Positions 42,213 through 51,161 of a DNA stretch of 64,000 nucleotides are shown piece by piece. The notes beneath the pieces were generated by a model that worked only from the letters and a program-made list of their open reading frames with translations, ran no database searches and had not been told where the DNA came from. Position 1 is the first letter of the stretch. Each line of letters starts with the position of its first letter. The translations under genes were made by a program, and so were the position numbers. The stretch comes from a bacterium (GTDB lineage: Bacteria > Cyanobacteriota > Vampirovibrionia > Obscuribacterales > Obscuribacteraceae): the NCBI GenBank assembly GCA_018062085.1, contig JAGOSY010000019.1, positions 43,196 to 107,195 of the forward strand. Direction: 5' to 3'.

Positions 42213-44186
42213 TTAATTCAACCCCAGGCGCTTAAGATAAGACACGGCCACGGCAAACTCATCCATCGAAGGCTCACCGGTGTTGCGCACCAAACTCAAA
42301 TATTTTCGCGCGCTATTCTTATCATTGCGCGAATAAGCATCGAGCCCAATCAAAGTCAGCACACGAGTCCTATGCTTAAGATCACCGTTCATTAGTCGTT
42401 TTATAGGCACAAATGACGGTCTGTGCAAGAAGAAATTAACCTCAACCGGTACTACTTGAGCAGGTGAGCCGCTGCGTGGCTTTTTGCTATACGCTTGAAG
42501 CAGACTCTCAGCTTCTGCCGTCTTATTTAGTATTCGCAAAGCTATACTGCCGTAGCAGACAGCAGAATCGGCCGTAGCATTGCACTCTTTCGCTTGTGCC
42601 ACCACCGACTGCATATCAGCCGCGGCTTTGGCGGCATCGCCCATGGTGAGGTAAAGCAACCCACGGTTGTAGAGACTATCTGTAGCCGTGCGCGGAAACA
42701 TCTTAATCAACTTATCGTAGTGAGCAATCTGAGTCTTGAGATCAGCTGCACTAGGAGGTTCTTTTGAAACTTCCCCCACCTCGGTCCGGCTAGAATCGCT
42801 AAGGTCAACTGTCGCCTGCTCAAACTCGCCCTGCGACAACATAATCTTGCCGCGCTGGGAAGCAATCACCTTATTATTAGGAGCAAGCTCCATCGCTTCT
42901 TCATAGTCTTTAAGGGCTTGAGTTTTATTGCCCAGTCCTTCATAAAGAGCGCCGCGATTACTCAATGTTTCAGCATGCAAGTTAGATGAAATCTTAAAGG
43001 TGAGAACCTTATTGAGATCTTTGATACCTGCAGCAAATTCTTTCAGGCGGCCGTGGCAAGCAGCTCGACTGAAGTAGACATCAAGATCAATAATTGAATT
43101 TCTCTGCTTCATTTCAAGAACCTTGCTGTAGTCAGCAATAGCCTCACTATACTTTTTCGACAGAGCATAAGATTCGGCCCGGTGGTAGTAAGGCATTGCA
43201 TAAGTAGAGTCAAGGCTAATCGCTTGAGTAAATTCGTGAATAGCCTCTGCATATTTCTGCTGGGCCATTAGCAATAGGCCGTAAGACCAATGAGCCTCGA
43301 CCAGCTTTCCATCGAGCTTTATCGCAGCTAGATGACACTTCTCACTCTCGGCAAAATGATTGAATTGCTTATTGATTACACCAAGAGCTATTTGCTTTCT
43401 AGCCGATGGTGCCTTCTGCGAAATCAAACTAAACATGTATTTAGAGCGGCACAAATTCGCCAGGTTCAAATGGTCTTTGGCTGTAAGGGCGCGACATTGG
43501 TTGTAAGCTTCAATCTCTTTGCGCTCCAAATCAAATTGATTTTTTCTTCTAAAGACAACGGAGCGGTGGCGATGAGCGTCCAAAAAGCGATCACTGATCT
43601 TGAGAGCCTGCCCAGAAACAGCAAGGGCATCGTCCAAACGACCGAGCTGTACATAAACAGTAGCCAAGTTAGATAGAGCCGTACCATTCTGCGGATTATA
43701 AGTAATAGCCTTACGCAAACTAGCCTCAGCCTCAGGAAGCTGTCGCAATAAAGCAAAGGCAATTCCTCTAAGGTTATAGATTTCACTATAGTGAAGGTGC
43801 CTGAGCTGCTCTTCGCTCAACTCACGAAGAGCCAAGTTTTGACCAGTGGGATCTAAATGCCAATCGGCGACATTCATATGTAGCGGCTTTTTCGGATTGG
43901 CATTAGTATCAATATTGTGCTGCAGCACTCGCAGAGCCCGACGAGGATTGCCCCTAGCAATAAGGCGACGAGATTCTTCGGCAGGCTTGTCTATCTCGTC
44001 TTTAGTGATGGGCAAGATGTCGCCAGGAGGTCCGCCGAAACGCGGCCCACCTGAACGCGGGCCAGCAGACGCAGAACCAGAAGATGCAGAATCAGACTGC
44101 GGCGGAGCGGCGCTGGCATCGCTTGCCAGAGCCAAGATGAGAAGCAGCGACAGCGCACTCGTTAAAGATAGTTTCTTCTCAGTCAC
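42213..44186 (-). CDS. Exported TPR protein, paralogue 3 of a tandem triplet
   Basis: 657 residues, GTG start that overlaps the upstream stop by one base (TAGTG). Signal peptide LTSALSLLLILALASDASA. TPR units occur along about 120-560 (LPEAEASLRKAITYNPQNG, GRLDDALAVSGQALKISDRF, QKYAEAIHEFTQAISLDSTY, KKYSEAIADYSKVLEMKQ, NKTQALKDYEEAMELAPNNK). The C-terminus SMDEFAVAVSYLKRLGLN is shared by all three neighbours, as is the DWHLDPTGQNLALRELS block near residue 105. Function unknown; a periplasmic scaffold is likely. Confidence 0.9.
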   Translation of the reverse strand: MTEKKLSLTSALSLLLILALASDASAAPPQSDSASSGSASAGPRSGGPRFGGPPGDILPITKDEIDKPAEESRRLIARGNPRRALRVLQHNIDTNANPKKPLHMNVADWHLDPTGQNLALRELSEEQLRHLHYSEIYNLRGIAFALLRQLPEAEASLRKAITYNPQNGTALSNLATVYVQLGRLDDALAVSGQALKISDRFLDAHRHRSVVFRRKNQFDLERKEIEAYNQCRALTAKDHLNLANLCRSKYMFSLISQKAPSARKQIALGVINKQFNHFAESEKCHLAAIKLDGKLVEAHWSYGLLLMAQQKYAEAIHEFTQAISLDSTYAMPYYHRAESYALSKKYSEAIADYSKVLEMKQRNSIIDLDVYFSRAACHGRLKEFAAGIKDLNKVLTFKISSNLHAETLSNRGALYEGLGNKTQALKDYEEAMELAPNNKVIASQRGKIMLSQGEFEQATVDLSDSSRTEVGEVSKEPPSAADLKTQIAHYDKLIKMFPRTATDSLYNRGLLYLTMGDAAKAAADMQSVVAQAKECNATADSAVCYGSIALRILNKTAEAESLLQAYSKKPRSGSPAQVVPVEVNFFLHRPSFVPIKRLMNGDLKHRTRVLTLIGLDAYSRNDKNSARKYLSLVRNTGEPSMDEFAVAVSYLKRLGLN

Positions 44187-46141
44187 TAATTCTTACCCAA
44201 CCGCTTGAGGTATGACACCGCCAGAGCAAACTCATCCATCGACGGGTCGCCAGTATTGAGAACCGAGCTCAAATACTGGCGACCCTTAATCTTATCACCG
44301 CGAGCACCGGCATCTAGCCCAAGTAAAGTCAATACTCTTGTTCTCTGCTTAGCATCTCCAAGCATGAGCTTACTTGAAGGAAGAGACTGCGTGCCGTTCA
44401 AGAAAGTCTGCACCTCTGGTGGTGCCGGTTCTCGACGGGGCTTCTTGCCATACACTTGAAGCAATTTATCGGCATCAGCGGCCTTCTTCTGCATTCTCAG
44501 AGCAATGCTACCGTAACAAGCGGCATAGTCGGCCGTGGCATTTCCTTCTTTCGAGAGGGCCACTACTGACTGCATATCGCCTCCGGCGCGAAGGGCATCA
44601 CCCATGGTGAGATAGAGCAGACCACGATTATAAAGACTATCAATTGAAGTCTTGGGAAACATCTTGATCAATTTATCATAGTGGACAATCTGAGCTTGCA
44701 AATCAGTGGCACTGGGAGGTTCTTTTGAAACGTCTGCCACACCAGTACTTTGCGAACGACTCAAATCAACAGTTGCCTGCTCATACTCACCAAGCGAAAG
44801 CATGACCCTTCCACGTAGTTCATAAATTTCTTTATTATTGGGCGCAAGCTCTAACGCGGCGTCATAGTCTTTAAGTGCCTGGGTCTTATTGCCCAAGCGC
44901 TGATAGTGCACACCGCGACTTGCTAATAATTGAGCCTCCACATTGGGCGTGTTATCAAATGTGAGAGCTTTATTTAGGTCTTTGATACCAGCAACATGCT
45001 GTTTCAAATGACCATAGCAGCCAGATCTATTAAAATATGCATCAAGCATAACAACTTCGTTCTTTGAATTCATCTCAAGAAACTTCGTATAACCAGCAAC
45101 AGCCTCACTATATTTATGCAAATAAGTATAAGCTTCAGCCCTTTTAAAGTACGGCAAATCAAACTTAGCATCAAGAGCAATCGCTTGATCAAACTCTTTA
45201 ATAGCTTCTGTGTATCGCTTCTGCGCCATAAGCAACAAACCGTAAGACCAATGAGCCTCGACCAGCTTTCCATCAAGCTTAATCGCCGCTAAGTGGCACT
45301 TTTCACTTTCAGCAAATTTGTGAAGTTGACTATTAACTACTCCTAAAGCAATAAGTTTTCTCACTGACGGTGGCTTCTGCGAGATCAAGTTATACATATA
45401 GCTTGCCCTACTCACATCTATAAGATCCAATCGATCTTCGAAACTGAGCTTACGGCAGCGGTTGTATGCTTCAACTTCTTTTCGCTCTAAATCGAACTGG
45501 CCTTTAGCTCTATAGGCAGTGGCACGATTGCGATGGGCATCCAGAAAGCGATCACTAATCCTGAGGGCCTTGCCAGCCGTAGCCAGGCAATCATCTAAGC
45601 GACCGCTGTTACAATATGCACCACTCATATTAGTTAGGGCTGAGGCATTCTGAGGATTTAAGGCAATGGACTTGCGAAAACTAGTCTCAGCATTAGGATA
45701 TTGCTTCAGCCAAGTATAAGAAATTCCTTGAGTATTATAGACATCGCTAAAATGAAGATTGCTGAGCTCTTGAGGGCTCAACTCACTCAGCGCCAAATTT
45801 TGGCCAGTTTCATCTAGATGCCAATCATTAGCTCTAATCTTCACAGGTTTATTGGCATTGGCGTCAATAAAGGATTGCAGCACAAGCAATGCCCGCCGAT
45901 AGTTGCCACTATTGTTGTGCTTGACACTTTCTCTAAGCGGCGCCTCTAGCTCGGCCCTAGTGAGAGGAACGCTGCTAGATTTAGAACTAGTGGGAGAACT
46001 AGAAGAAGTAGCCGATTTAGCTGGAGGAGCAGCGCTCGCTGGCTCACACGGCAGCGCTAACAGCAGGCAGAACGGCACAGCCAGTTTTGACCGAAATTTG
46101 AGCCGGAGCACAGACCGAAGCGATAGAAACAAGTTAGTCAT
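44186..46141 (-). CDS. Exported TPR protein, paralogue 2 of a tandem triplet
   Basis: 651 residues with a basic, hydrophobic N-terminus (KLAVPFCLLLALPCEPASA). It is the closest relative of the gene downstream: both share NDWHLDETGQNLALSELS-type and FAESEKCHLAAIKLDGKLVE blocks and many TPR units, and many long segments are nearly identical. The end SMDEFALAVSYLKRLGKN is also shared. Duplication is recent enough that the identity is visible by eye. It sits 5 bp after the first paralogue. No catalytic motif is seen. Confidence 0.9.
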   Translation of the reverse strand: MTNLFLSLRSVLRLKFRSKLAVPFCLLLALPCEPASAAPPAKSATSSSSPTSSKSSSVPLTRAELEAPLRESVKHNNSGNYRRALLVLQSFIDANANKPVKIRANDWHLDETGQNLALSELSPQELSNLHFSDVYNTQGISYTWLKQYPNAETSFRKSIALNPQNASALTNMSGAYCNSGRLDDCLATAGKALRISDRFLDAHRNRATAYRAKGQFDLERKEVEAYNRCRKLSFEDRLDLIDVSRASYMYNLISQKPPSVRKLIALGVVNSQLHKFAESEKCHLAAIKLDGKLVEAHWSYGLLLMAQKRYTEAIKEFDQAIALDAKFDLPYFKRAEAYTYLHKYSEAVAGYTKFLEMNSKNEVVMLDAYFNRSGCYGHLKQHVAGIKDLNKALTFDNTPNVEAQLLASRGVHYQRLGNKTQALKDYDAALELAPNNKEIYELRGRVMLSLGEYEQATVDLSRSQSTGVADVSKEPPSATDLQAQIVHYDKLIKMFPKTSIDSLYNRGLLYLTMGDALRAGGDMQSVVALSKEGNATADYAACYGSIALRMQKKAADADKLLQVYGKKPRREPAPPEVQTFLNGTQSLPSSKLMLGDAKQRTRVLTLLGLDAGARGDKIKGRQYLSSVLNTGDPSMDEFALAVSYLKRLGKN

Positions 46142-46146
46142 CAGTT

Positions 46147-48042
46147 CTAAGTTCCCCCCAAGCGCTTGAGGTAAGACATGGCTAAGGCATACTCATCAGT
46201 AGAAGGGTCGCCCGTGTTTCGCACCGCACTCAAATACTTGCGCGCATCGTCCATGTCGTTGAGAGCATAGGCCTCAAGACCTAAAAGTGTCATTGCCTTG
46301 GCGTTGTGCTTAGCCTTAAACAAGAGAAGCTTAGCCAGCGGCGGCGTCTTAGCACCCTTCAAGAAATAAGCAACTTCTGGCTCGGCTGGCTGGCTGCGAG
46401 CCTTACTCTTGTATGCCCGCAGCAGGTCATCTGCCGCAGCAGGCTTCTTCTGCATTCTTAAAGCGATACTACCGTAGCAAACCGCAGAGTCACTAGTGGC
46501 AGTGCTCACTTTCGACTGTGCCACCACCGCTTTCATATCGGCCGCAGCTTTAGCGACATCACCTATGGTGAGATAGAGTAAACCGCGATTGTACAAACTA
46601 TCAAGCGACTTACCAGGAAACATCGTAATCAATTTATTGTAGTGCGCAATTTGCCCGCGCAAATCGGCCTGACTAGGAGCCACTTTAGAGACGTCACTAA
46701 CTTCGACACTAGCAGCGGTACTAAGATCAACAGTGGCCTGCTCATACTCACCGAGCGAAAGCATAAGCTTGCCCCGCTGGGCCATAATGCGCTTATCATC
46801 AGGTGCACACGCCATGGCTTCTTCGTAGCTCTTCACAGCTTTGGCCTTGTCGCCTAAAGCTTCGTACAAAGTTCCACGAGTGCTCAATATCGATGCTCTG
46901 ACAAGGGGCACCGGTTTAAGCTCAAGCGCGCTCTCGGTATCTTTGATACCAGCACCAAAGCGCTTTAGCTGGCCGTAGCAAACTGCTCTATTGGCATAAG
47001 CTTCAACCATCAGTTCGGGAGGCTTCGCACTAATTGCAATAAACTTAGTATAATCGGCAACAGCCAAATCATACTTGTGCAACAGCGAATAGACTTGGGC
47101 GCGATTAAAATAAGGAACACTAAAAGTGCCATCAATAGCAATAGCTTGACTAAATTCTTTCAGCGCAGCAGCATACTGTTGCTCAGAGAGCAGCAGCAGG
47201 CCGTGGGCCCAATGAGCCTCTAGAAGTTTAGGGTCAAGCCTGAGGGCAGACTGAAAACATTTTTCGCTCTCGCTAAATTTCAATAGCTCTTTGTTGAGCA
47301 CGCCTAGAGCGACAAAGTTTTTTGCCGAAGGTGGATTCTTCAAGAGCATACCGCGCACAAACTCAAATCTACTGAGATAAGAGAGATTGAGACCCTCCAC
47401 AGCATTCTGCTTCTGCCAATGCCTCCAGGCCTCAAGATCTTTGCGCTCAAGATCAAATTGATTTCTAGCACGATAGACCAAAGCGCGATTATGGTAAGCG
47501 CTATGAAAGCGTTCATTAATATGAATTGCCTTGTTCAAAGAACTAAAAGCTTCGTCGAGCTTGCCTTGTTTAATCAAGGCACCACCAAGATTAGAGTGCG
47601 CTAAGCAGTGCTGCGGATTGAGCACAATCGCTTGACGAAAACTTGTCTCAGCTTTGTCATGCTTATTCAGACCCTGATAAGCGACGCCCTCGAGGTTGTA
47701 CATATCAGCATAATGAACACGCCCCAGTTGCGCCGGTGTCAACAGGCGAAAAGTCAAATCTTGCGCAGTTGGATCGAGCCGCCAATCACCAACAGTAATT
47801 TGCGCCTTCTTGTCGTGGCTCTTTTGTTGAGCAAGACTGGTCTGAGCCACAAGCAATGCTATGGCAAACTTTTTCTTATGGATTAAGGCACGAGTAGCTT
47901 CAGAGGGATGATTCAGTTGCCAATCAGTGAGTAATGGTTCAGCGTATGCGGGTGGGAAAGCCGCAAGCCCCAGCAGTGCCAAGCTAGGAGCCACCACTCG
48001 CAAGAAGTGGAGATGGGGACGACAGAAGGTGATACCATTCAT
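46147..48042 (-). CDS. Exported TPR protein, paralogue 1 of a tandem triplet
   Basis: 631 residues, the most divergent of the three. Signal peptide FLRVVAPSLALLGLAAFPPAYA. It shares the order of TPR units (NKHDKAETSFRQAIVLNPQH, GKLDEAFSSLNKAIHINERF, QQYAAALKEFSQAIAIDGTF, DKAKAVKSYEEAMACAPDDK) and the C-terminal STDEYALAMSYLKRLGG with the two others. It begins 1 bp after the LolA-like gene stop, so all four genes are one transcription unit. The role is unknown. Confidence 0.9.
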   Translation of the reverse strand: MNGITFCRPHLHFLRVVAPSLALLGLAAFPPAYAEPLLTDWQLNHPSEATRALIHKKKFAIALLVAQTSLAQQKSHDKKAQITVGDWRLDPTAQDLTFRLLTPAQLGRVHYADMYNLEGVAYQGLNKHDKAETSFRQAIVLNPQHCLAHSNLGGALIKQGKLDEAFSSLNKAIHINERFHSAYHNRALVYRARNQFDLERKDLEAWRHWQKQNAVEGLNLSYLSRFEFVRGMLLKNPPSAKNFVALGVLNKELLKFSESEKCFQSALRLDPKLLEAHWAHGLLLLSEQQYAAALKEFSQAIAIDGTFSVPYFNRAQVYSLLHKYDLAVADYTKFIAISAKPPELMVEAYANRAVCYGQLKRFGAGIKDTESALELKPVPLVRASILSTRGTLYEALGDKAKAVKSYEEAMACAPDDKRIMAQRGKLMLSLGEYEQATVDLSTAASVEVSDVSKVAPSQADLRGQIAHYNKLITMFPGKSLDSLYNRGLLYLTIGDVAKAAADMKAVVAQSKVSTATSDSAVCYGSIALRMQKKPAAADDLLRAYKSKARSQPAEPEVAYFLKGAKTPPLAKLLLFKAKHNAKAMTLLGLEAYALNDMDDARKYLSAVRNTGDPSTDEYALAMSYLKRLGGT

Positions 48043-48043
48043 A

Positions 48044-49258
48044 TTAAATCAAGTCTTCGATACGCTCGCTAGCAGCACGAAGTGCTTTGACGCTAGCCTT
48101 GAGGTCGCTACCAAGTTTCTTCACGGCAGCATTGTCTGGCTGATCGTTAGAGAGCTGATCAAACAATTGATCAAGAGTTGTATGGAACGAAGCCGCACAG
48201 CTGTTCCATTGAGAAGCAATGGCAGCAGCAGAATTACCTTTGGTATTACCGATAGCACCACTGACAGGGCTAAGTGCATACTGCAAAGATTCAAGATCAA
48301 CACAAGTAGAAAGTAGCATTTCTCTTGTTCCACTAATCCAGCCATCACCCTGAGCGACGTCGCTTGGCACGTAATCAGCGAGAACTGCCATTTGCTTAAT
48401 CATGCGATTGATGTCTTTGCAAGTAGCAACATCGATCGGTCTGCTTGGCGATGCTTTAAGAGCACCCAATCCAGAAGTCGGCGATAGAGAATCAGCGACC
48501 AAAGACTTAGACTCACTCTCTTTATCAAACGAGAATAAACTGTCAGGCAGGTCATTGCGCACTTCAACATTGTTGAGTTGCAGTGCCGAAGCCAACTTAT
48601 TACTATTGAAAATATTCCATTCAGAAGGTAGCTTCACGTGTGAATCAACAGCAATGCGATCTTTGACATCACCATCGCTTTCTAAAAGTTCCACCACAGC
48701 CGGCCGACCAGAGCCAGCGCCCACAGCCAAGCACTTGAAATCACCCTTGGCTTTCTTATCGGCATCGCTCAACAGGCTCTCAAGATCGGCTTCCATAATG
48801 CTAAAGCCATTGGCCGACTTAAGTATCTTCGAATCTGGCGAAAGGGTAAGTTTTATGCCACGGAAGGCACCGCCCATGTGTCCGCGAATCTTACCATCGG
48901 CCTGCTTCACCACCACAGCCCCGCTGCGGGAGCCGCTTTTAATCACTTCAAAGCGCACCAAATTGGGGCTCTTGAAATACAGCTTGCCGATTTCAACAAT
49001 CTGTTTGCCACCAGTATAAGTAGTGAGAACGCTGTCGTAGCTATAGCCCTTGAGTTGCCGCACACGTCCGAGCATAGTCTTCAATTCATCGCGGCCATCA
49101 TTGCCAGAACTAGCGGTCAAACTCTGCGGTGAGAGCAGGGCTTCATTGACGGTTACTCCCGCCCAAGCTGGACCAGCCAACAGCGCAAGGCCAACCGACA
49201 GAGCGATTTGTTGGCACCCGAACAACTTAAATTTGTTTCCGTGACCGCGCATAAGCAC
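48044..49258 (-). CDS. LolA-like exported protein with helical C-domain
   Basis: 404 residues, signal peptide (FGCQQIALSVGLALLAGPAWA). Residues about 55-250 resemble the LolA/LolB-type half-barrel: LGRVRQLKGYSYDSVLTTYTGG in parts, GKLYFKSPNLVRFEVIKSG, SGAVVVKQADGKIRGH and RIAVDSHVKLPSEWNIF, as in outer-membrane lipoprotein-sorting and DUF1571-like proteins. The remaining 150 residues are helical (DINRMIKQMAVLADYV ... LFDQLSNDQPDNAAVKKL) and not recognised. It is the first gene of the TPR-triplet operon, suggesting a periplasmic or envelope role for the group. LolA-like is a fold call, not proof of lipoprotein transport. Confidence 0.78.
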   Translation of the reverse strand: MLMRGHGNKFKLFGCQQIALSVGLALLAGPAWAGVTVNEALLSPQSLTASSGNDGRDELKTMLGRVRQLKGYSYDSVLTTYTGGKQIVEIGKLYFKSPNLVRFEVIKSGSRSGAVVVKQADGKIRGHMGGAFRGIKLTLSPDSKILKSANGFSIMEADLESLLSDADKKAKGDFKCLAVGAGSGRPAVVELLESDGDVKDRIAVDSHVKLPSEWNIFNSNKLASALQLNNVEVRNDLPDSLFSFDKESESKSLVADSLSPTSGLGALKASPSRPIDVATCKDINRMIKQMAVLADYVPSDVAQGDGWISGTREMLLSTCVDLESLQYALSPVSGAIGNTKGNSAAAIASQWNSCAASFHTTLDQLFDQLSNDQPDNAAVKKLGSDLKASVKALRAASERIEDLI

Positions 49259-49408
49259 CTCAGCTATCCACCCAGGTTAACGACCCCAATAAAGCATTAG
49301 CCCTCAATTGAGCTTCGGCTAAGAATAGAGCATTGGCAATGTCATGAGGCCAAACAACTGAACAAAAGTTGCCAGGTGTAACAAAGCCAGGTCTAACAAA
49401 GCCCGCCA

Positions 49409-50557
49409 TTATTTAAACTCGAAGGTCGCCTGATTTCCAAGATATGTCGCCGCACTTTGCTTCAGCCACTGTTTCTGCTTGGCGTCACCCTTCAAGTAAG
49501 CATCAAAAAAGGCCACGCTCAATTTGTTGATAAGCACATGATACTGAGCGTCCTTTGCCTGATCACGCTTGCCTTTTCCTCGGGCATGGGTTCCACCAAA
49601 AATGGCATGATCGCCACCATTAAAATTGACTTGATACTGGTCAGGGGCGCTGACAAACTTATAGGGAATGAGGCGATCGGCAGCGGTATTATTGTTGACG
49701 GGCGAATTGTCTTCAGTGCCGGTCATGTGCATGCCAGGAATTTTAATTGAGCCATAAAGGTTCTTTGGGTCACGGCCAGCGAGATTAACCGGAGCGCTCA
49801 TGTAAATAGCCGCTTTCACCCTGGGGTCAGCCTCATTGATGCGCCTCGCACCAGTTCCAAAAGTTTGACCAGCAATGGCCATAGTAGTGCCAGCTCCAAA
49901 GGAGTGCCCGGCGCAACCAACCTTGCTCATATCTAACTTGCCGTGCCAAGGCCCGGCCCCGCTGTTGAGCCGCTCAAGCTGATTGAGCACAAACTTGACG
50001 TCGTCAACACGGGCGCGCAAATTCTCGCCGCTCATCGCCTGCTTCATCTCTTGCTGAATGCTCTGCTTCATCTGCTGCTGATTGCCGCCCCCTTGGAGAG
50101 CACCCATCCAGACTGATGAGTCGCTACCAGGATGCTGCAGGTGCATAGACAAATAGCCGTTCTCGGCCATGGCTTCACCAAAGTATCCGGCAGCCTCACG
50201 GGAGCCACCAAGGCCATGAGAGAAAATCACAACAGGCCACGGCCCAGCGCTTTTGGGCTGATAGATTTTGATGGGAATAGTGCGCTTGCGGGCGGCGTCT
50301 GTCCAGTCTTGTAAGGAGACACTGACATTTGGGTTGCTGAAATTGGCGACTTCGGCAGCTTGTTTAGCCTGCATCAGTTTCTGGAATTTGGCGAACCTCT
50401 CGGCGCGAGAGCCTTGAAGCATACCTTGGCCAGGCCCTTGAGCCAGAGCTGGCTCTGCTACTAGCATTGGCATCAGTCCGGCCAGAAAGCCAAGAGACGC
50501 AAAACTAAAGGCCAAACTGAAAGCCCGTGCAGTGACAGAAGATTTGCTGTGAAACAC
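49409..50557 (-). CDS. Secreted alpha/beta hydrolase (dienelactone-hydrolase/PAF-acetylhydrolase-like)
   Basis: 382 residues, GTG start, signal peptide ending near ALAQG. Hydrolase core: VVIFSHGLGGSREA (oxyanion region), nucleophile elbow GCAGHSFGAGT, acid in GTEDNSPV and catalytic His in NGGDHAIFGG. Related proteins hydrolyse esters of lipids or polyesters. A Gln/Met-rich segment (QGGGNQQQMKQSIQQEMKQ) is inserted between the oxyanion loop and the nucleophile. It lies 31 bp downstream of the small secreted protein gene on the same strand and may share its transcript. Substrate cannot be told from sequence. Confidence 0.88.
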   Translation of the reverse strand: MFHSKSSVTARAFSLAFSFASLGFLAGLMPMLVAEPALAQGPGQGMLQGSRAERFAKFQKLMQAKQAAEVANFSNPNVSVSLQDWTDAARKRTIPIKIYQPKSAGPWPVVIFSHGLGGSREAAGYFGEAMAENGYLSMHLQHPGSDSSVWMGALQGGGNQQQMKQSIQQEMKQAMSGENLRARVDDVKFVLNQLERLNSGAGPWHGKLDMSKVGCAGHSFGAGTTMAIAGQTFGTGARRINEADPRVKAAIYMSAPVNLAGRDPKNLYGSIKIPGMHMTGTEDNSPVNNNTAADRLIPYKFVSAPDQYQVNFNGGDHAIFGGTHARGKGKRDQAKDAQYHVLINKLSVAFFDAYLKGDAKQKQWLKQSAATYLGNQATFEFK

Positions 50558-50588
50558 TTTAGCCTCGCAAAACCGATGGAAAACAGCA

Positions 50589-50960
50589 TCAGTTTAGCAA
50601 GGATGGAGCGACCTTATTGTGCTGGTTGATCTCCCTTGGAAAGTTCAGCTTGGGAAGGGGAAAATCACCTACTGAATTCAACGGATAGTGAAATGGCTTG
50701 AAACCAGCTTTAGCTGCCACACCTGCAGCCCCAGTCGGCTTTCGCACCACAGCGCCAGACATAACCCCAGACGGCTTTCGCACCATCGCCCCAAAAGTAT
50801 CGCCCTTGATGATTTGGTACGGCAGCAGGGGCTGGATTTCGGCAGGGCTACCGAAGTCACTAATATACAAAGGCAGCTCTGCCAGTGCCGGACAAGCGAA
50901 CACAAAGGTAGCGGACAGGATAGCCACTTCTACGATCATAAATTTTGAAATAATTTCCAT
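50589..50960 (-). CDS. Small secreted protein with GDFPL-KLNFPRE motif (copy B)
   Basis: 123 residues from the ATG at 50958-50960, 8 bases after GAGGA; an ATG five codons earlier has no ribosome site. Signal peptide KFMIVEVAILSATFVFACPALAE in parts (FVFACPALAE at the end). The mature protein is about 95 residues with a duplicated (V/M)VRKP(S/T)G unit and then SVGDFPLPKLNFPREI. The same motif and a similar leader and signal peptide occur in the gene at 53868-54635. No family is recognised. The two flank an S53 peptidase gene. Confidence 0.75.
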   Translation of the reverse strand: MEIISKFMIVEVAILSATFVFACPALAELPLYISDFGSPAEIQPLLPYQIIKGDTFGAMVRKPSGVMSGAVVRKPTGAAGVAAKAGFKPFHYPLNSVGDFPLPKLNFPREINQHNKVAPSLLN

Positions 50961-51161
50961 GGTATTTGTCCTCAAGAAAGTCTAAAAAGACGAACTTCTC
51001 TACCGACTGGTGACTGGTGTTAAAAATACTCCCAGACACATATTTGCTATTATAGACCTTCTGCAGAGCAGTGCCAAAATGTGTCGAAAATGCAAGAAAA
51101 AGACATCACATTTGCAACAATGGAACTAATTTTGCGGTCGACTTTATTTCTGTAATTAGAC

